Source: Yamagishiella unicocca (taxonomy: Eukaryota; Chlorophyta; Chlorophyceae; Chlamydomonadales; Volvocaceae). From it: a stretch of 64,000 bases of DNA. Within the stretch, counting starts at the first letter, position 1; every line of letters starts with the position of its first letter. Below are positions 34,875 to 48,336 of the stretch, piece by piece. The DNA is taken from contig BDSL01000002.1 of the NCBI GenBank assembly GCA_003116995.1, forward strand, positions 62,001 to 126,000, in the 5' to 3' direction. The position numbers were made by a program, and so were the translations under genes. The notes under the pieces are model-generated. The model was not told the origin of the DNA, did no database searches, and worked only from the letters and a program-made list of their open reading frames with translations.

Positions 34875-37083
34875 TCACACGTCTGGCTTATACCCGGGCC
34901 CGATGTTCCGCCCCACGGGGGGCAGGTCCGCCCCATCCTCATCCTCGTCGTCGTCCTCCGGCTCGATGCCGTCCGACAGCGCCGCAACGGACACGACACT
35001 CTTGCTGCGCTGCATGGGCCCGTCCAGCACCTTGCGCACCTTGCGCGGTATCACAGCTGTGCCGCACGGAGCGCCCTGGCACGGGGCGGCCAGTGCGACA
35101 GCAGCAGCCCCCATCGCAGCGGCCGCCGGGTCGCCCGCGCGCGCCAAGCGCTCGTGGCTGGGGCTCGCAGGCAGCGTTGGCTGCTCCGAGCAGGCAGGCG
35201 CCGCCGCACCCCCTGGACCGCAAACGGCCCCTGCTCTCCCGCCTCCTGCCCCTGCGTCGCGTGCGTGCGGAGCGGCGGCCGCGCCGGCCTCACTCCCACT
35301 CGCGCCGGGCGCCGCATGGGGACATGACGCGTCTCCAGAGGCCCGAGCTCCCTGCGCCCCCTCCTGCTGCGGCCCCTGCTGTACTCCACCCTGCTGCTGC
35401 CGCCTGGCCCGCTGCTGCTCCGCGTTGCCCTCATCGCCACTCGCCTCGCCATCCGAGTCCGGCGCTCTCGCCCGCCGGCCGCACAAGACGCTTCTCCGAA
35501 CGGGCTGCTGCACGGGGTTCGCCAGCGAGAGGTGCAGCGCGGTGAGGAGGTTGCTGATGAAGCTGATGACGTCCGCCACCAGCATGGCGTCAGTGGCGCG
35601 CGTGGAGAGGAGCACCTCCAAGACGCACACCTGGCCTTTGGCAGGACGAGCCAGGTCGTAGATGGGGATGTAGAGCGCCTCGGCAAGCCGCTCCAAGGCC
35701 TCCTCTGTCAGGGTCCAGACAAGGCGACGAGGCCGAAGAGTGAGTCACATGGCCTCACCGCGCACCTGTTTCTCGCAGTCTACCCAGTCGTTCGAAAGAG
35801 CATAAGCGAATCGACTTCCGCAGTGAGACGTAACATGAAGGTCGACTGTGTCTGTGCGTGTGTGGGTGTGTGTGTAAGTCGGTCGAAAACTGCCAACGGT
35901 ACGTAACCTTGAAGCCACCCGGGCGTACATGGCAGCCCGGTGTCACCCTGTATCAGGACCAAACCAAGGTGCGCCAGGTGGCCACTGAAGACCCCGTGCG
36001 CTGACGAACAGTACCTGAAAGCTGGCTCCGCGGGTGCAAGGTGGGAGGTAGGATTCGAAGGTTCTGGACAATCTGCACTGCTCCCGAGCGCCACACCTTG
36101 CCCGGCATGGAGTTGCGGAAGAAGACCGGGCCCTGGCAGCTGCGGGTTGTTCGGGAGGGGGACAGCATGCTGCATTCAGCTCGAGGCGTCGGGACTAGTA
36201 TTAGGTGCAAGCCGAGCCTGGCCAATCTCTATGTCATCCTCAGCGTTGCTAGTCGCTATGCCCCTTTCTGCCTGCAATCATACCTTTTAACTCGCAGCTC
36301 CTGGAAGAGCGGGTCCAAGACAATGGCCAGCCGTGGGTCCGCCCAAAGCTGAACGACCGGAGTTGGCAGGGGGGTGGACGGGGTTTGGGTTCAGGGTTGC
36401 GAATGGACATGCAGCCGCATTACCATAAAGGAAGGTCATTTCAAAAGGTCCCGTTCTGCACTTCAATCCGGAAGCTCAAGAGTCTCGTCCTGACCAATAA
36501 TAGTATTGAACGGTCGGCCCAAGGCAGGGCGACGTACCGATGACTTTGGGCAACGAGGCTACGAGCAACAGCGGCCATGCTTACCGTAACTTCAAGGCTG
36601 TTTGGGTTTGTCGTCTCGCTACCGTCAGCGCCAATCCAGGTCTGCACCGAACGCAGCCATAAGATGTTGATGTTAGGAGAGTGAGATACAGAAGTGCATA
36701 ATGTCGCCACTATGAACACATCGTGACGAGTTGGTAGCACCGCAACGCAAGGGTAAATGAAGCTGTCCCGAGGCGAAGAGACCAACACAAGGTGCGATGG
36801 GCCCCCGACACGTGCAGCCCCCGTAACGTGCTACAAGCGGAAACTTTCGAGCTCAACAAAGTTTCACCTGGCATAAACAGACGTTCTGCGATTTAGCAAA
36901 CTTCTCGCGCAACTTCTCCAAGATGGCCGCCAGCTTCGCGCTAAGCTCCAGTTTCCACTGAACGTCTGCCAGCTGCTGAAGCTGAGGGTGCATACAATGA
37001 TTCACGAATGCAGCGCCATAGAACGGCGCCCAAACCCCGCTCTGAACTGCCTGCTGGGAGAGGGCGGGCTGCTGCGGGTCCAT
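34875..37083 (-). CDS. GAF-like protein related to NIN-like/RWP-RK factors, no RWP-RK motif
   Basis: Minus-strand exons with consistent phase: 37083-36868, 36830-36585, 36348-36284, 36139-36015, 35704-34875, giving about 493 residues. Start ATG at 37083 (MDPQQPALSQQAVQ). The middle (FFRNSMPGKVWRSGAVQIVQ, LPPTLHPRSQLS, ALYIPIYDLA, VCVLEVLLSTRATDAM, VISFISNLLTALHLSL) matches the GAF-like region of plant NIN-like proteins and algal RWP proteins, which sense or relay nutrient status. The C-terminal 200 residues are low-complexity, ending with an acidic EDDDEDEDGAD stretch and no RWPxRK helix. The first intron would be only 37 nt (or 52 nt with an alternative donor), so that junction is doubtful. 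The family call rests on pattern similarity. Confidence 0.6.
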
Positions 37084-39452
37084 TTTGAAGCCCCCACCGG
37101 TAGCCCACTTGCGGCGCGCCACCAGAAGCCAAGGGAAAATAGATGCAACAGAGGCAGACCAATATCTGAAGGAAGCCGCTAACGCATGATAGCTTGTAGT
37201 TGCCTAGCTGCCTTCAGCGTTCAAGGTCTCCTAAAATCTCTTCGCAACCGCAATAGGAAGTAACTCGCTATAAATTTGTTCTTCAAAGGAAATAGGGTAT
37301 TGGCGTCGCTATGGGAATGGAAAAGACGGCAGCTCTTAATTGTTCGGGCTTCACCAGGATATCTTGGACTGTGTACAGGACTACAAAGTCTATATCCTAA
37401 AGAGCGGCCTATTAGTTACATACACTTTGTATGGGTACGTTGGTCTGTGTCGAAGTTCAGCCCTAATGCCCGTCCATTTGGGTTCGTCGTACCACCTCAT
37501 GCACGGCAAGAGACGAGCTTACAAGTACGCCGCGTCCCGCATGTGCCTGTGTGTCGCTTTAATGGCCGCGCCACAGCCAAAGCGCTCCTGCTGCTAGACG
37601 TTCGGAACTCGCATACGGCTTCTTCGCCGCTACTCGCCATGCTGTTCATGCCAAGAGCCCCAGACTAGAGCTGAAACGTACGCTAAGCATCCCTCGTAAA
37701 CATCGGTGCAAATGAGGATTAACACCTGCTTCCAGCTGTACCTGAAGTTCCACGGAAGGCAGCGCCCGCAGCGGAGTATACACCCAGTCTGCCCAAGCCG
37801 GCGGCTTCCCTCAAACGAATGCTTCAGCGGCGGCCGTGAGCAGGGGTAAACCAGCAGGCTGAGGTCATTTGCGGCGGTGGCGGGCATTGGGAGTGGGGAG
37901 GTCGGCCTGGGATCGTGAAGCCAATCAATACACACACGCCCTGCGTGCAGCTGCCAGCTGAGTCCCTGTCAGGACTCCGCAGGCTCGGGTTGTTGCAACG
38001 CCTGCAGAGGAGGACCAGCACAGGGCGCTGGCATGATCAGCGCACTAGGGGGGCACTAGATGCATGAATCTCGGCAGTAGAGTGCAAAAGATGTTGCCGC
38101 ACGTGCCGCACGTGTACTGCGGAGACAAGCTTCCAAGTGTACTGCGGAAACACGTGTTCAAACCCTCCACCCAATCGCCATTGACCCCTATTCCTTTGCC
38201 AGCACCACAACAGACGCACCGCCGCACACATGCAGCCGCTGCATGTGTGCAGCGCCGTCGCACAGCGCGCAGCGACGTTCCTCTTCCTGACGCCGAAAAT
38301 GCCGGCGGCTATCAAGCAAAGAAGTTCCTCGCCTTAAGCCGATAACGTCAGCGGCAGTTACGCTCCTCTTCCTGCGTCGGCGGCAGTTAGCTGCCGCGCC
38401 GAAAACCGCCAACGTCCTCGGCTTCAGGAAGAGAACAGATGTTGCGCAACACAATGGTCAATAGGCGCACAGTAGTAGGTGCAAATGGCTAGCCAAACGA
38501 CTCGTAGAGCCCCACGGCCCGCTCGGGACGGCACGCCGCTGCACAACCTAGAGCAGGCTAGTAGAGCAGGATTGTGGGCGATGCAACGACAGTGAGAACC
38601 CGGCCTCGGAGTGATGCAATGACTATGAGGGATCCGACGGCGCCTTGTTCAGCTCCCAGACACTTTTTCTAAAACCGTAGAGCCTCTCGTGCTGAGAGGA
38701 AGTGTTGTGTGTTGCACTCTCGTCCAACTGGCCTGAACTGGCCTTCCTTGCGACGCAGACGCCTGCAAATCCCGCGATCTAATCGAAGGCGCAAGGCCCT
38801 TCTGATCGTATCCGTCGGCAGGGTAGTAAGCACAACATCGTTGCAATCCTGAGCATTGTTTCCCTGTTCGATTGGTCATAGTTACACAGCCTTCTATACA
38901 GCTGTAGCGCGCCTGAAGAACGCCCGCGGCCCTTTGATGGTCACTAAGGGTCACTAGACCGAAGCGCTGAGAGCAGCAACGGGACCGCCTTACGTTTCCA
39001 CCCGAGACCCTGCAGCCTGGTCAGCGGCAGCCCGCCTGCCAGCAGCGCCAGTGCGCGGGGCTGTAGTCCCAGCGAGAGGTCGATAAGTGTTCGCCTAGTG
39101 TTCACCTAGTGTTCGCCTAGTGTTCGCCTAGTGTCCGGCTAGTGTCAGCAGCTCATAATGTCTGCTGTGTGCCGTGACACCCCAGCGCCGTCGATCACAC
39201 ACAGCTGCTGCTGCACTCAGACTTAGTTCTCCAGCACGCACCTCCAAACATTCTGTCCTAAACGATTCTTGCTTCGTACAAGGGTTTACTTGCCCCCGCT
39301 GCCCCCGGCCCCCGACCCGAGATCACGAGTTCACGACGCCCGCGCAGCTCCACATTCGGACCGCAACTGGGTACCCCTCCCCTCTCCGGCCCCCCGCCCC
39401 CACCCCATCCGGTTCTTTTCTGTACCCCCCCCACCCCCCACCCCCAAACAGC
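37084..39452. other. intergenic with short hairpin and repeats
   Basis: No gene is supported. A 12-bp-arm hairpin (GCACACATGCAG/CTGCATGTGTGC) lies at about 38223-38250. TTACA at 38882-38886 is a possible minus-strand poly(A) signal for the Nudix-PHPT gene. Confidence 0.5.
39086..39146 (+). repeat. short tandem repeat
   Basis: Five near-identical units of GTGTTCGCCTA, with variants GTGTTCACCTA and GTGTCCGGCTA, about 300 bases downstream of the Nudix-PHPT stop codon on the opposite strand. Confidence 0.9.
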
Positions 39453-42117
<2,665 letters not shown>

Positions 42118-42651
42118 GAGGGGTCACCGGCACCTGGCCTGCGCAACGCGCGTGCGCCGAAGAGACGAGCGCGACGACACCCGCGCCACACCCCGATTGT
42201 GGAGTGGCCCTCAGCGAAAGCTCCGTTCGCGCGAGATAGCTTCGTTTCTTATGCTGTTGGTGCCTAGTGCCTGTTGAAGGACCCTTCAGCTAGTCCTGCA
42301 GCTTGCCGGAAGTCTGATGGTAATACCGTTTCTGTGGTGCGGTTGTAACAATGCGACTTGCTCTCTCGTAGTTGGAAGCGCGTTCGCCAAGAATATGCAA
42401 TCAACCTTTAAAAAACAATAGTGGATGGGCGTGGTTTGCGGTGGTGTGTATGCTGTATGCCGTGCCGTGCTATCCGAGCAATGGCATTATGCATATTGCG
42501 AAACTGTCAGGAACAATGACAGGTTATGTTCGATTCATACTGGGATAGATACCTGTTCGTAGATCTCGACTGAGGCGGACTGCCTGCCGCGACGAGTTTT
42601 GGAGAGGAACGCGTTGTAAAGGAGTCAATTTCTCCCGATTACCCCGCCAAT
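42118..42651. promoter_or_regulatory. 534-bp divergent promoter region, Nudix-PHPT and UBA5
   Basis: The two start codons are head to head, so both promoters and 5' UTRs must lie here. It includes an A-rich patch (about 42405-42420) and no clear TATA box. Shared regulation is possible but not shown. Confidence 0.55.
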
Positions 42652-45600
42652 ATGTCGGATACACCGCCTCAGCAGGCCCCTAGCTCTAGCATTTCGCGTG
42701 CAAAGGAGCTGACGGGTGAGCTTCGGCGCCTGCAAGAGCACGTCGAATCTCTGGATGCCGCTCTGGTGCAGGACAACGTAGCCAAGGTACGCACGAAAGC
42801 TAGTGCCTGCGAGTCGTAATTGTCTGCGGGTTCGCGCGGGCGGCAAGCCGGCACTTGTCGATCTCGATCACCCATGGCGGTTGATGCTGACGTCGCACGC
42901 TAGTTCTTAACGCCGCCTAGTGCCCACAACGTAAGTATTAGAAGCTTATTATCTACGCCCTGTGGAAATACACTTGCTAAGGGGCTGAGCTCGACCAGGG
43001 CGGCAGTTTTTGGGCCGCCCCAAATGCCGGTCATCCCACCTCCGAGAGCCCCGCCGTGGTTTAACAGCGGAGGGACGGGGTTGTTGGCGCCCCAACCCGT
43101 TGACTTACCTCCCTCGCTCGCCCCACATAGACCGCCGCGTCGCTTCACTGCTCCGGTGAGAACCCCTCTCCTCCCCTGCTTGCACCCGCGGCGGCCCCCC
43201 CCAGCTGTCGGAGCAGGTGGCACGCATAACGGACAAGCTGCAGTCCACCCTGGCCAGGTGCATGCGAGGGGAGCGCAACGCGGGTTTGGGGGCAGCGGTC
43301 GAGACTACGGGCGGGGGGAGGGGCACCGCGCCCGCTGCCAGGGAGGGGGAGCGGATGAGCAGGGTCCCAGCTGCCACCGGCTTCTCTGGCTTCTGTGGCT
43401 AGAGCCAACAGCGCTCCAGCGCAGACGGAAACCTACCCCACAATCCGCCCCACTGTCCCGAGCCGGCAGTTACGGGCTCGTTATTTCGTTGAGGTTAACC
43501 ACCCAAAGCCCGCTGGCAAGCCGACACGCGTCTCTGGACCCCCCGCACTGCCGGTCGCGGTCGCAGGGTTTCCTCGCCGTCACCCCCAGGCGCCGCGGCC
43601 TCCCCCGCACCCTCCACCTCCACCAGCACCACCACCGTCACCACCGCCACGGGCGCTGCCGCCGGCCCGGCGGCGGATGTCGCGGCTGCGACTCCCTCCT
43701 CGTCCTCGGCCGCCCGCGGCAAGATCGGAAAGATGAGCGCCGAGGTGGTGGACACCAACCCCTACAGTCGCCTGATGGCGCTGCAGCGGATGGGGATCGT
43801 ACAGGACTACGAGCGCATCCGAGACAAGACGGTGGGGTGGGGCTGGGGGTGGGGGTGGGGGGGTTGGGATTGGGGTTGGGGGGTTTGGCGGGAAGACACG
43901 GTTACAGGACATACGAAATGGAGGGCTGAAACTAAGTGGCGGATAGTTTTCAGACAGGCGGGGGGGGGAATGCGGGGGCCGGGCGGCGAGAGGCGTCTCA
44001 CCGGGAGGGGGGAGGGGCCCGGCGGCGTACATGACGGTGGGGTGGTGCCCGCCTGCCCCGTCCCGCACGTCCCTACCGCACAGGTCGCGGTGGTGGGTGT
44101 TGGCGGCGTGGGCAGTGTGGCCGCGGAGATGCTCACCCGCTGCGGCGTGGGTCGCCTGCTCATCTACGACTACGACAAGGTGGAGCTGGCCAACATGAAC
44201 CGACTGTTCTTCAGGTACGGCAGGGCTGGGGCAGTTCGGAGTTGGTGGGGTCGGTTGAAGATGGCGAATCACGCGGGGCCGTGGGGTTGCTGGTGGGGTG
44301 GGGTGCCGCGCGGAAGGCCCCCCCCTCCCTGGAGGCTCATCCCCCGGGTGTCCCAGCGATCACTCTTCCCCACACATCCACAAACCAACTGAACCCTGGC
44401 CCCCTCCCTGGCCCCCTCCCTGGCCCCCTCCCTGGCCCCCTCCCTGGCCCCCTCCCTGGCCCCCTCCCTGGCCCCCTCCCTGGCCCCCTCCCTGGCCCCC
44501 TCCCTGGCCCCCTCCCTGGCCGCCAATGGGGCTCCTCCAGGCCGGAGCACTGCGGGATGACGAAGACGGACGCAGCGCGCAAGACCTTGCAGGTGGTGCA
44601 CGTGGGGAGGGAGGTGGGGTCGGCTGGCTGGCTTGCCCAGGGCATGACTCGCCTCACAGCACCCCCCCCTATTCCAGGCTGCACATAGATAAACACACAC
44701 GTACACATACACACACGCCCCCACCCCATGTGCGGCTCTGTCCCTGCCCCCGGGGGCCCGGGGGCCGGCAGCCGCAGATGCGGCGAGCAGGCGCAGCCCT
44801 TGCACGGACCCCCTGCTCCCCGACCCCGGCCTCTCACCCTCCCTCCTCGCCGTCCCGCCCCCTCCACCCCCGCTCGCACTTGCCGCAGGAGATCAACCCA
44901 GATGTGGAGGTGGAGAGTTACACCATGAACATCACCACACTGCAGGTGGGGCGTGGGGGGGAGGGATGGGCGCAGAGCGGGGGGCCGGGGTGAGGATCCG
45001 GGGCGCGCTGGAGACCCGCGGGTCGGGTGTCAGGTCGGGAGGGAGCAGCCGGGCCAGGGTGCACGGTCCCATGGGCATCTAGGGCTGGGTGATAGGGCCC
45101 ATTAGGCGCTGGTCTCCCTCGGGGGTCCTCAGGCCCACACGGCGGCGCGTGGGTGTATGGCAGGGGCCCGCGGCAAGGGGCGGGGGTTTGTTCGACCCGA
45201 CCGAACTCCCAACACCTCCCGCTCGCCCTGCCGCCTGCCCCCCCGCTGCTCGCCCTCTTGTCCCGCTCCTGAGCTCCCTCTCGCGCCAACTCCCCTCCTG
45301 ATCCCCTCCTTGCGCCACCTCCGTGTTTTGCCCGGCCTGCGTTTCCCCCTGCGTTCCCCGCTGCCAGGGTTTCGAAGCCTTCAAGTCCTCGCTGCTGGGG
45401 CCGGATGGCGCCTCGTCGCGCGTGGACCTGGTGCTCAGCTGCGTGGACAACTACGAGGCGCGGATAACCATCAACCAGGTGGGTGGGGGCGGGGGAGACG
45501 GGGGCGGGGGAGGTGGGGGCGGGGGAGGTGGGGGCGGGGGAGGTGGGGGCGGGGAGGTGGGGGCGGGGAGGTGGGGGCGGGGGAGGTGGGGGCGGGGGAG

Positions 45601-48336
45601 GTGGGGGCGGGGGCCCGAGACGCAACGTCCAAAGAAGTGTGATGGATGGCATGTAGGGGTGGAGAGGGAGTGGGGGGGAGGCTGGAGGTGCAGGCACGCT
45701 GGGCGACTCATCGGAAGGGGGTTTGTCGTGGCATTTGTACCGGGGATTAGCGAGGGGGGTACGCGGGCTAGCGAGGGGGGAACGGGGATAAGCGAGGGGG
45801 GGAACGGGGGGGCATGTGTGGCAGGAGCAATGCAGACGGCGCGGCTGCTGCTGGGTATAACATTGACCCACGGGTCAGTCGGTCGTTCTTCCGCCCCTTC
45901 CTCCCTCTGCCTGTCCGTCCCACCGGCCCCTGCCCTCCCCCTCCCGCTCCCCACTGCCCCCAAAGGTGTGCCTGGAGCTCACTCAGACCTGGATGGAGAG
46001 CGGCGTCAGCGAGGATGCAGTGGCGGGGCACATCCAGGTGGGTGGGTGTGTGTGCCAGATTAGGGGGGGAGTTTTGAGGAAGACCCCTGGACGCGAGGGG
46101 GGACGAGGGGAAGGCACTGGGTCCCAGGGGGGCACCGGGGGACACAAAACACACCGCCTGCACTCCTCCTGTGCTGGCGGGGTCCTGCCGTGCTGCGATA
46201 TCTAGTCAGCCTCGCGCCTCAACCTGCCTCCCCTGTTCCCCCAACACCCCACGAGAACCAGCGAAGCCGCCCCCACCGGCCTCTCCCATCGCCCCACTCA
46301 AAAGCCCTTTCCCTCCCCGGCCCCTCCCCCCCAGCTGCTGGCTCCCGGCTCCACTGCTTGCTTCCAGTGCGTGCCGCCGCTGGTGGTGGCCTCGGGCATC
46401 GACGAGCGCACCCTCAAGCGGGAGGGCGTGTGCGCCGCCTCGCTCCCCACGACGATGGGCATCGTGGCGGGCATGCTGGTGCAGGCGGCGCTCAAGTACA
46501 TGCTGGGTTTCGGAACCGTGTCCAAGTGGGTGGCGGCGGGGGGGAGGGGGGAGAAGGGGCGGGCGCGTGTGTGTGTTTTGTCAGTGTGTGGGAAGAGCTT
46601 GTGGCGGGAGGAGGGAGGGGGGAGGGGACGGCACGGTTGCGGGGCCTGGGGGGGGGGTTCGAGGGAAACCCGTGGATGTCCGAAAAAATCGTTTAAAACA
46701 GAAGTTTTGAGATGCATGCTGGAGAACTGGGTTGGGTTGAGATGCATGCGGGAGAACTGGGTTGGGTTGGGTTGGGGGGGGTTGGGGGGGGGCAGAAAAA
46801 CCGTTGACGCGACAGGACAGTTGGCGCATGGTCGGCGGACACCTAGTTTGTGGGCGCATGCTGGAGCACTGGGGCGGACTACCGGCAAACCTGTGGCGCC
46901 GGCCTGTCCGGGCTGTATGCAGAAAAAGGAAAAGGAACGCATAAGCAAAAGCGTGGTAACGTGTAACGCGTAAGACGGAGAAACGGGTGGGCACAATGGG
47001 GCGCGGCGCGGCGGGTGGCGGTGCAGCCCGGCGCCCTGCCCCGGGGGTCCGGGGGGTGAGAGATCAGAGTGAGGCGAGTGGCAGCCGCCGGCAATTCAGT
47101 CCAGGGGAGGCTGGATTGGGCTCCTCCCCCCCCCTCGTCGTACACGGTCGTCGTCCTTAAACCCCCTCCTCGTCGTACACGTGCGAATCCCTAGGCTTTG
47201 GGTACCCTTCGTTGCCATGTGGGCGCATTCACACGCATTTCCCGCCGCATGGTTACACATTCACATGCACACAGTGGAGCGCACACGTCGAGTACTGTCG
47301 CCACTCCCGAAGCCCCCCAACCCCCAAGCACCGAATCCTACCCCCACCCCCTCCGCCACCCTCTGCAGGTACCTGGGCTACAACAGCCTCAAGGACTTCT
47401 TCCCCACCATGGAGATCAAGCCCTCCACCGCCTGCGTCAACGGGCTGTGCCGGCAGCTGCAGCAGGAGGAGGAGGTGCGGAGGAACAGCCCCGAGGCACT
47501 GCTGGCGCGCGCGGCGGAGGAGGCGCGGGCGGCGGCGGCAGCCGCTGCGGCGGCGATACCTACACACGAGGAGAACGAGTGGGGGATAGAGGTGGTGAGT
47601 GCGGGTGGGGGATCTGGGTGGGTTTATTGAAACCGTTTTACGCGGCGGGACAGGATAGCTGGCGCATGGTCGTCGGGCACCGATTTTGTGAGCACACGCT
47701 GGAGCACTGGGACTGATCTGGGTGGGGGGTGGGGCGTTCACGAGGGGTTGGGATGGGGTGGGAGGGCAAGGTGTGGGTGAGGCAGCGGAGGGGAGGGGGG
47801 TGCGAAGTCCAGGCGGGGCCCTGCTGGCCGCTCTCCTCCTGCCACGTGGGATACTGAGGGCGCCGGCTTAGTCTCGCTGGCTCACTGGTTGAAGGACGGA
47901 CGCCATTCTCACCAGCAACCCGATACGTAATGACTGTTAGGACGTGCAACCAACCGTTATGACCGTTGGGACGTGCACCTGGAACGCACAGCTGCTTTAT
48001 GAACATCCGTGACCGTAACCCCTCTCCTCCTCCCTCTCCCCGCGGCTGCGGCCGCAGGTCGCCGACGATCCGCCCATCTCCGCCTCCTCCTCCGGCCTGC
48101 CGGCCACACCCGCGCCGACGCCCTCTTCCGGGTCGGTCGCGAGCCTGGCGCCGCCGCCGTCCGCCGCCACGGCCGCCGCCGAGGCGGCGGCGCCTCTGGC
48201 CGACGGCATCGAGTTCTCCATGCCCACCGACCGCGGTGTGGACGCTGCGACCCTGGCTGCGGAGGGCATGGGCGCCGTGTCGGACAGCACCGAGGACCTC
48301 ATGGCGCAGCTGGCGGCGCTGAGCGGGGGGAAGTGA
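42652..48336 (+). CDS. UBA5: UBA5, E1 activating enzyme for UFM1
   Basis: Exons: 42652-42786, 43205-43257, 43567-43831, 44084-44214, 44541-44592, 44889-44945, 45368-45478, 45966-46037, 46335-46525, 47369-47594, 48058-48336; all phases agree, giving 523 residues. UBA5 adenylates UFM1, carries it as a thioester and passes it to UFC1 in ufmylation, an ER-linked pathway. Seen: [26 protein letters not shown] N-terminal motif, nucleotide loop VGVGGVGS (about 155-162), [15 protein letters not shown], zinc ligands CFQC (301/304) and CVNGLC (378/383), catalytic Cys325 in [15 protein letters not shown], the UFM1/LIR-type motif NEWGIEV and a UFC1-binding tail [12 protein letters not shown] Ser/Thr/Ala-rich insert (exon 3) precedes the adenylation domain and is longer than in animals. 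Confidence 0.95.
44399..44520 (+). repeat. 12-bp intronic minisatellite in UBA5
   Basis: Ten tandem copies of CCCTGGCCCCCT, almost perfect, ending 20 bases before an exon. They occupy the expected polypyrimidine/branch region of that intron. Confidence 0.95.
45479..45612 (+). repeat. G-rich intronic repeat in UBA5
   Basis: Starts at the donor (GTGGGTGGGGGCGGGGGA) and continues as about ten [18 protein letters not shown] units. The non-template strand is almost all G with regular spacing, so G-quadruplex or R-loop formation is plausible. Confidence 0.9.
46796..47715 (+). repeat. 85-bp direct repeat pair in two UBA5 introns
   Basis: 46796-46877 and 47630-47715 share AAACCGTT, then ACGCG-C-GGACAGGA, TGGCGCATGGTCG, TTTGTG and GCTGGAGCACTGGG in order. 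They lie in different introns around exon 47369-47594. Confidence 0.85.

Noticed and set aside
37276..37668. 130-codon plus-strand frame starting MFFKGNRVLASL
   Set aside because: No family similarity recognised and no convincing splice partners; upstream of a better-supported minus-strand gene.
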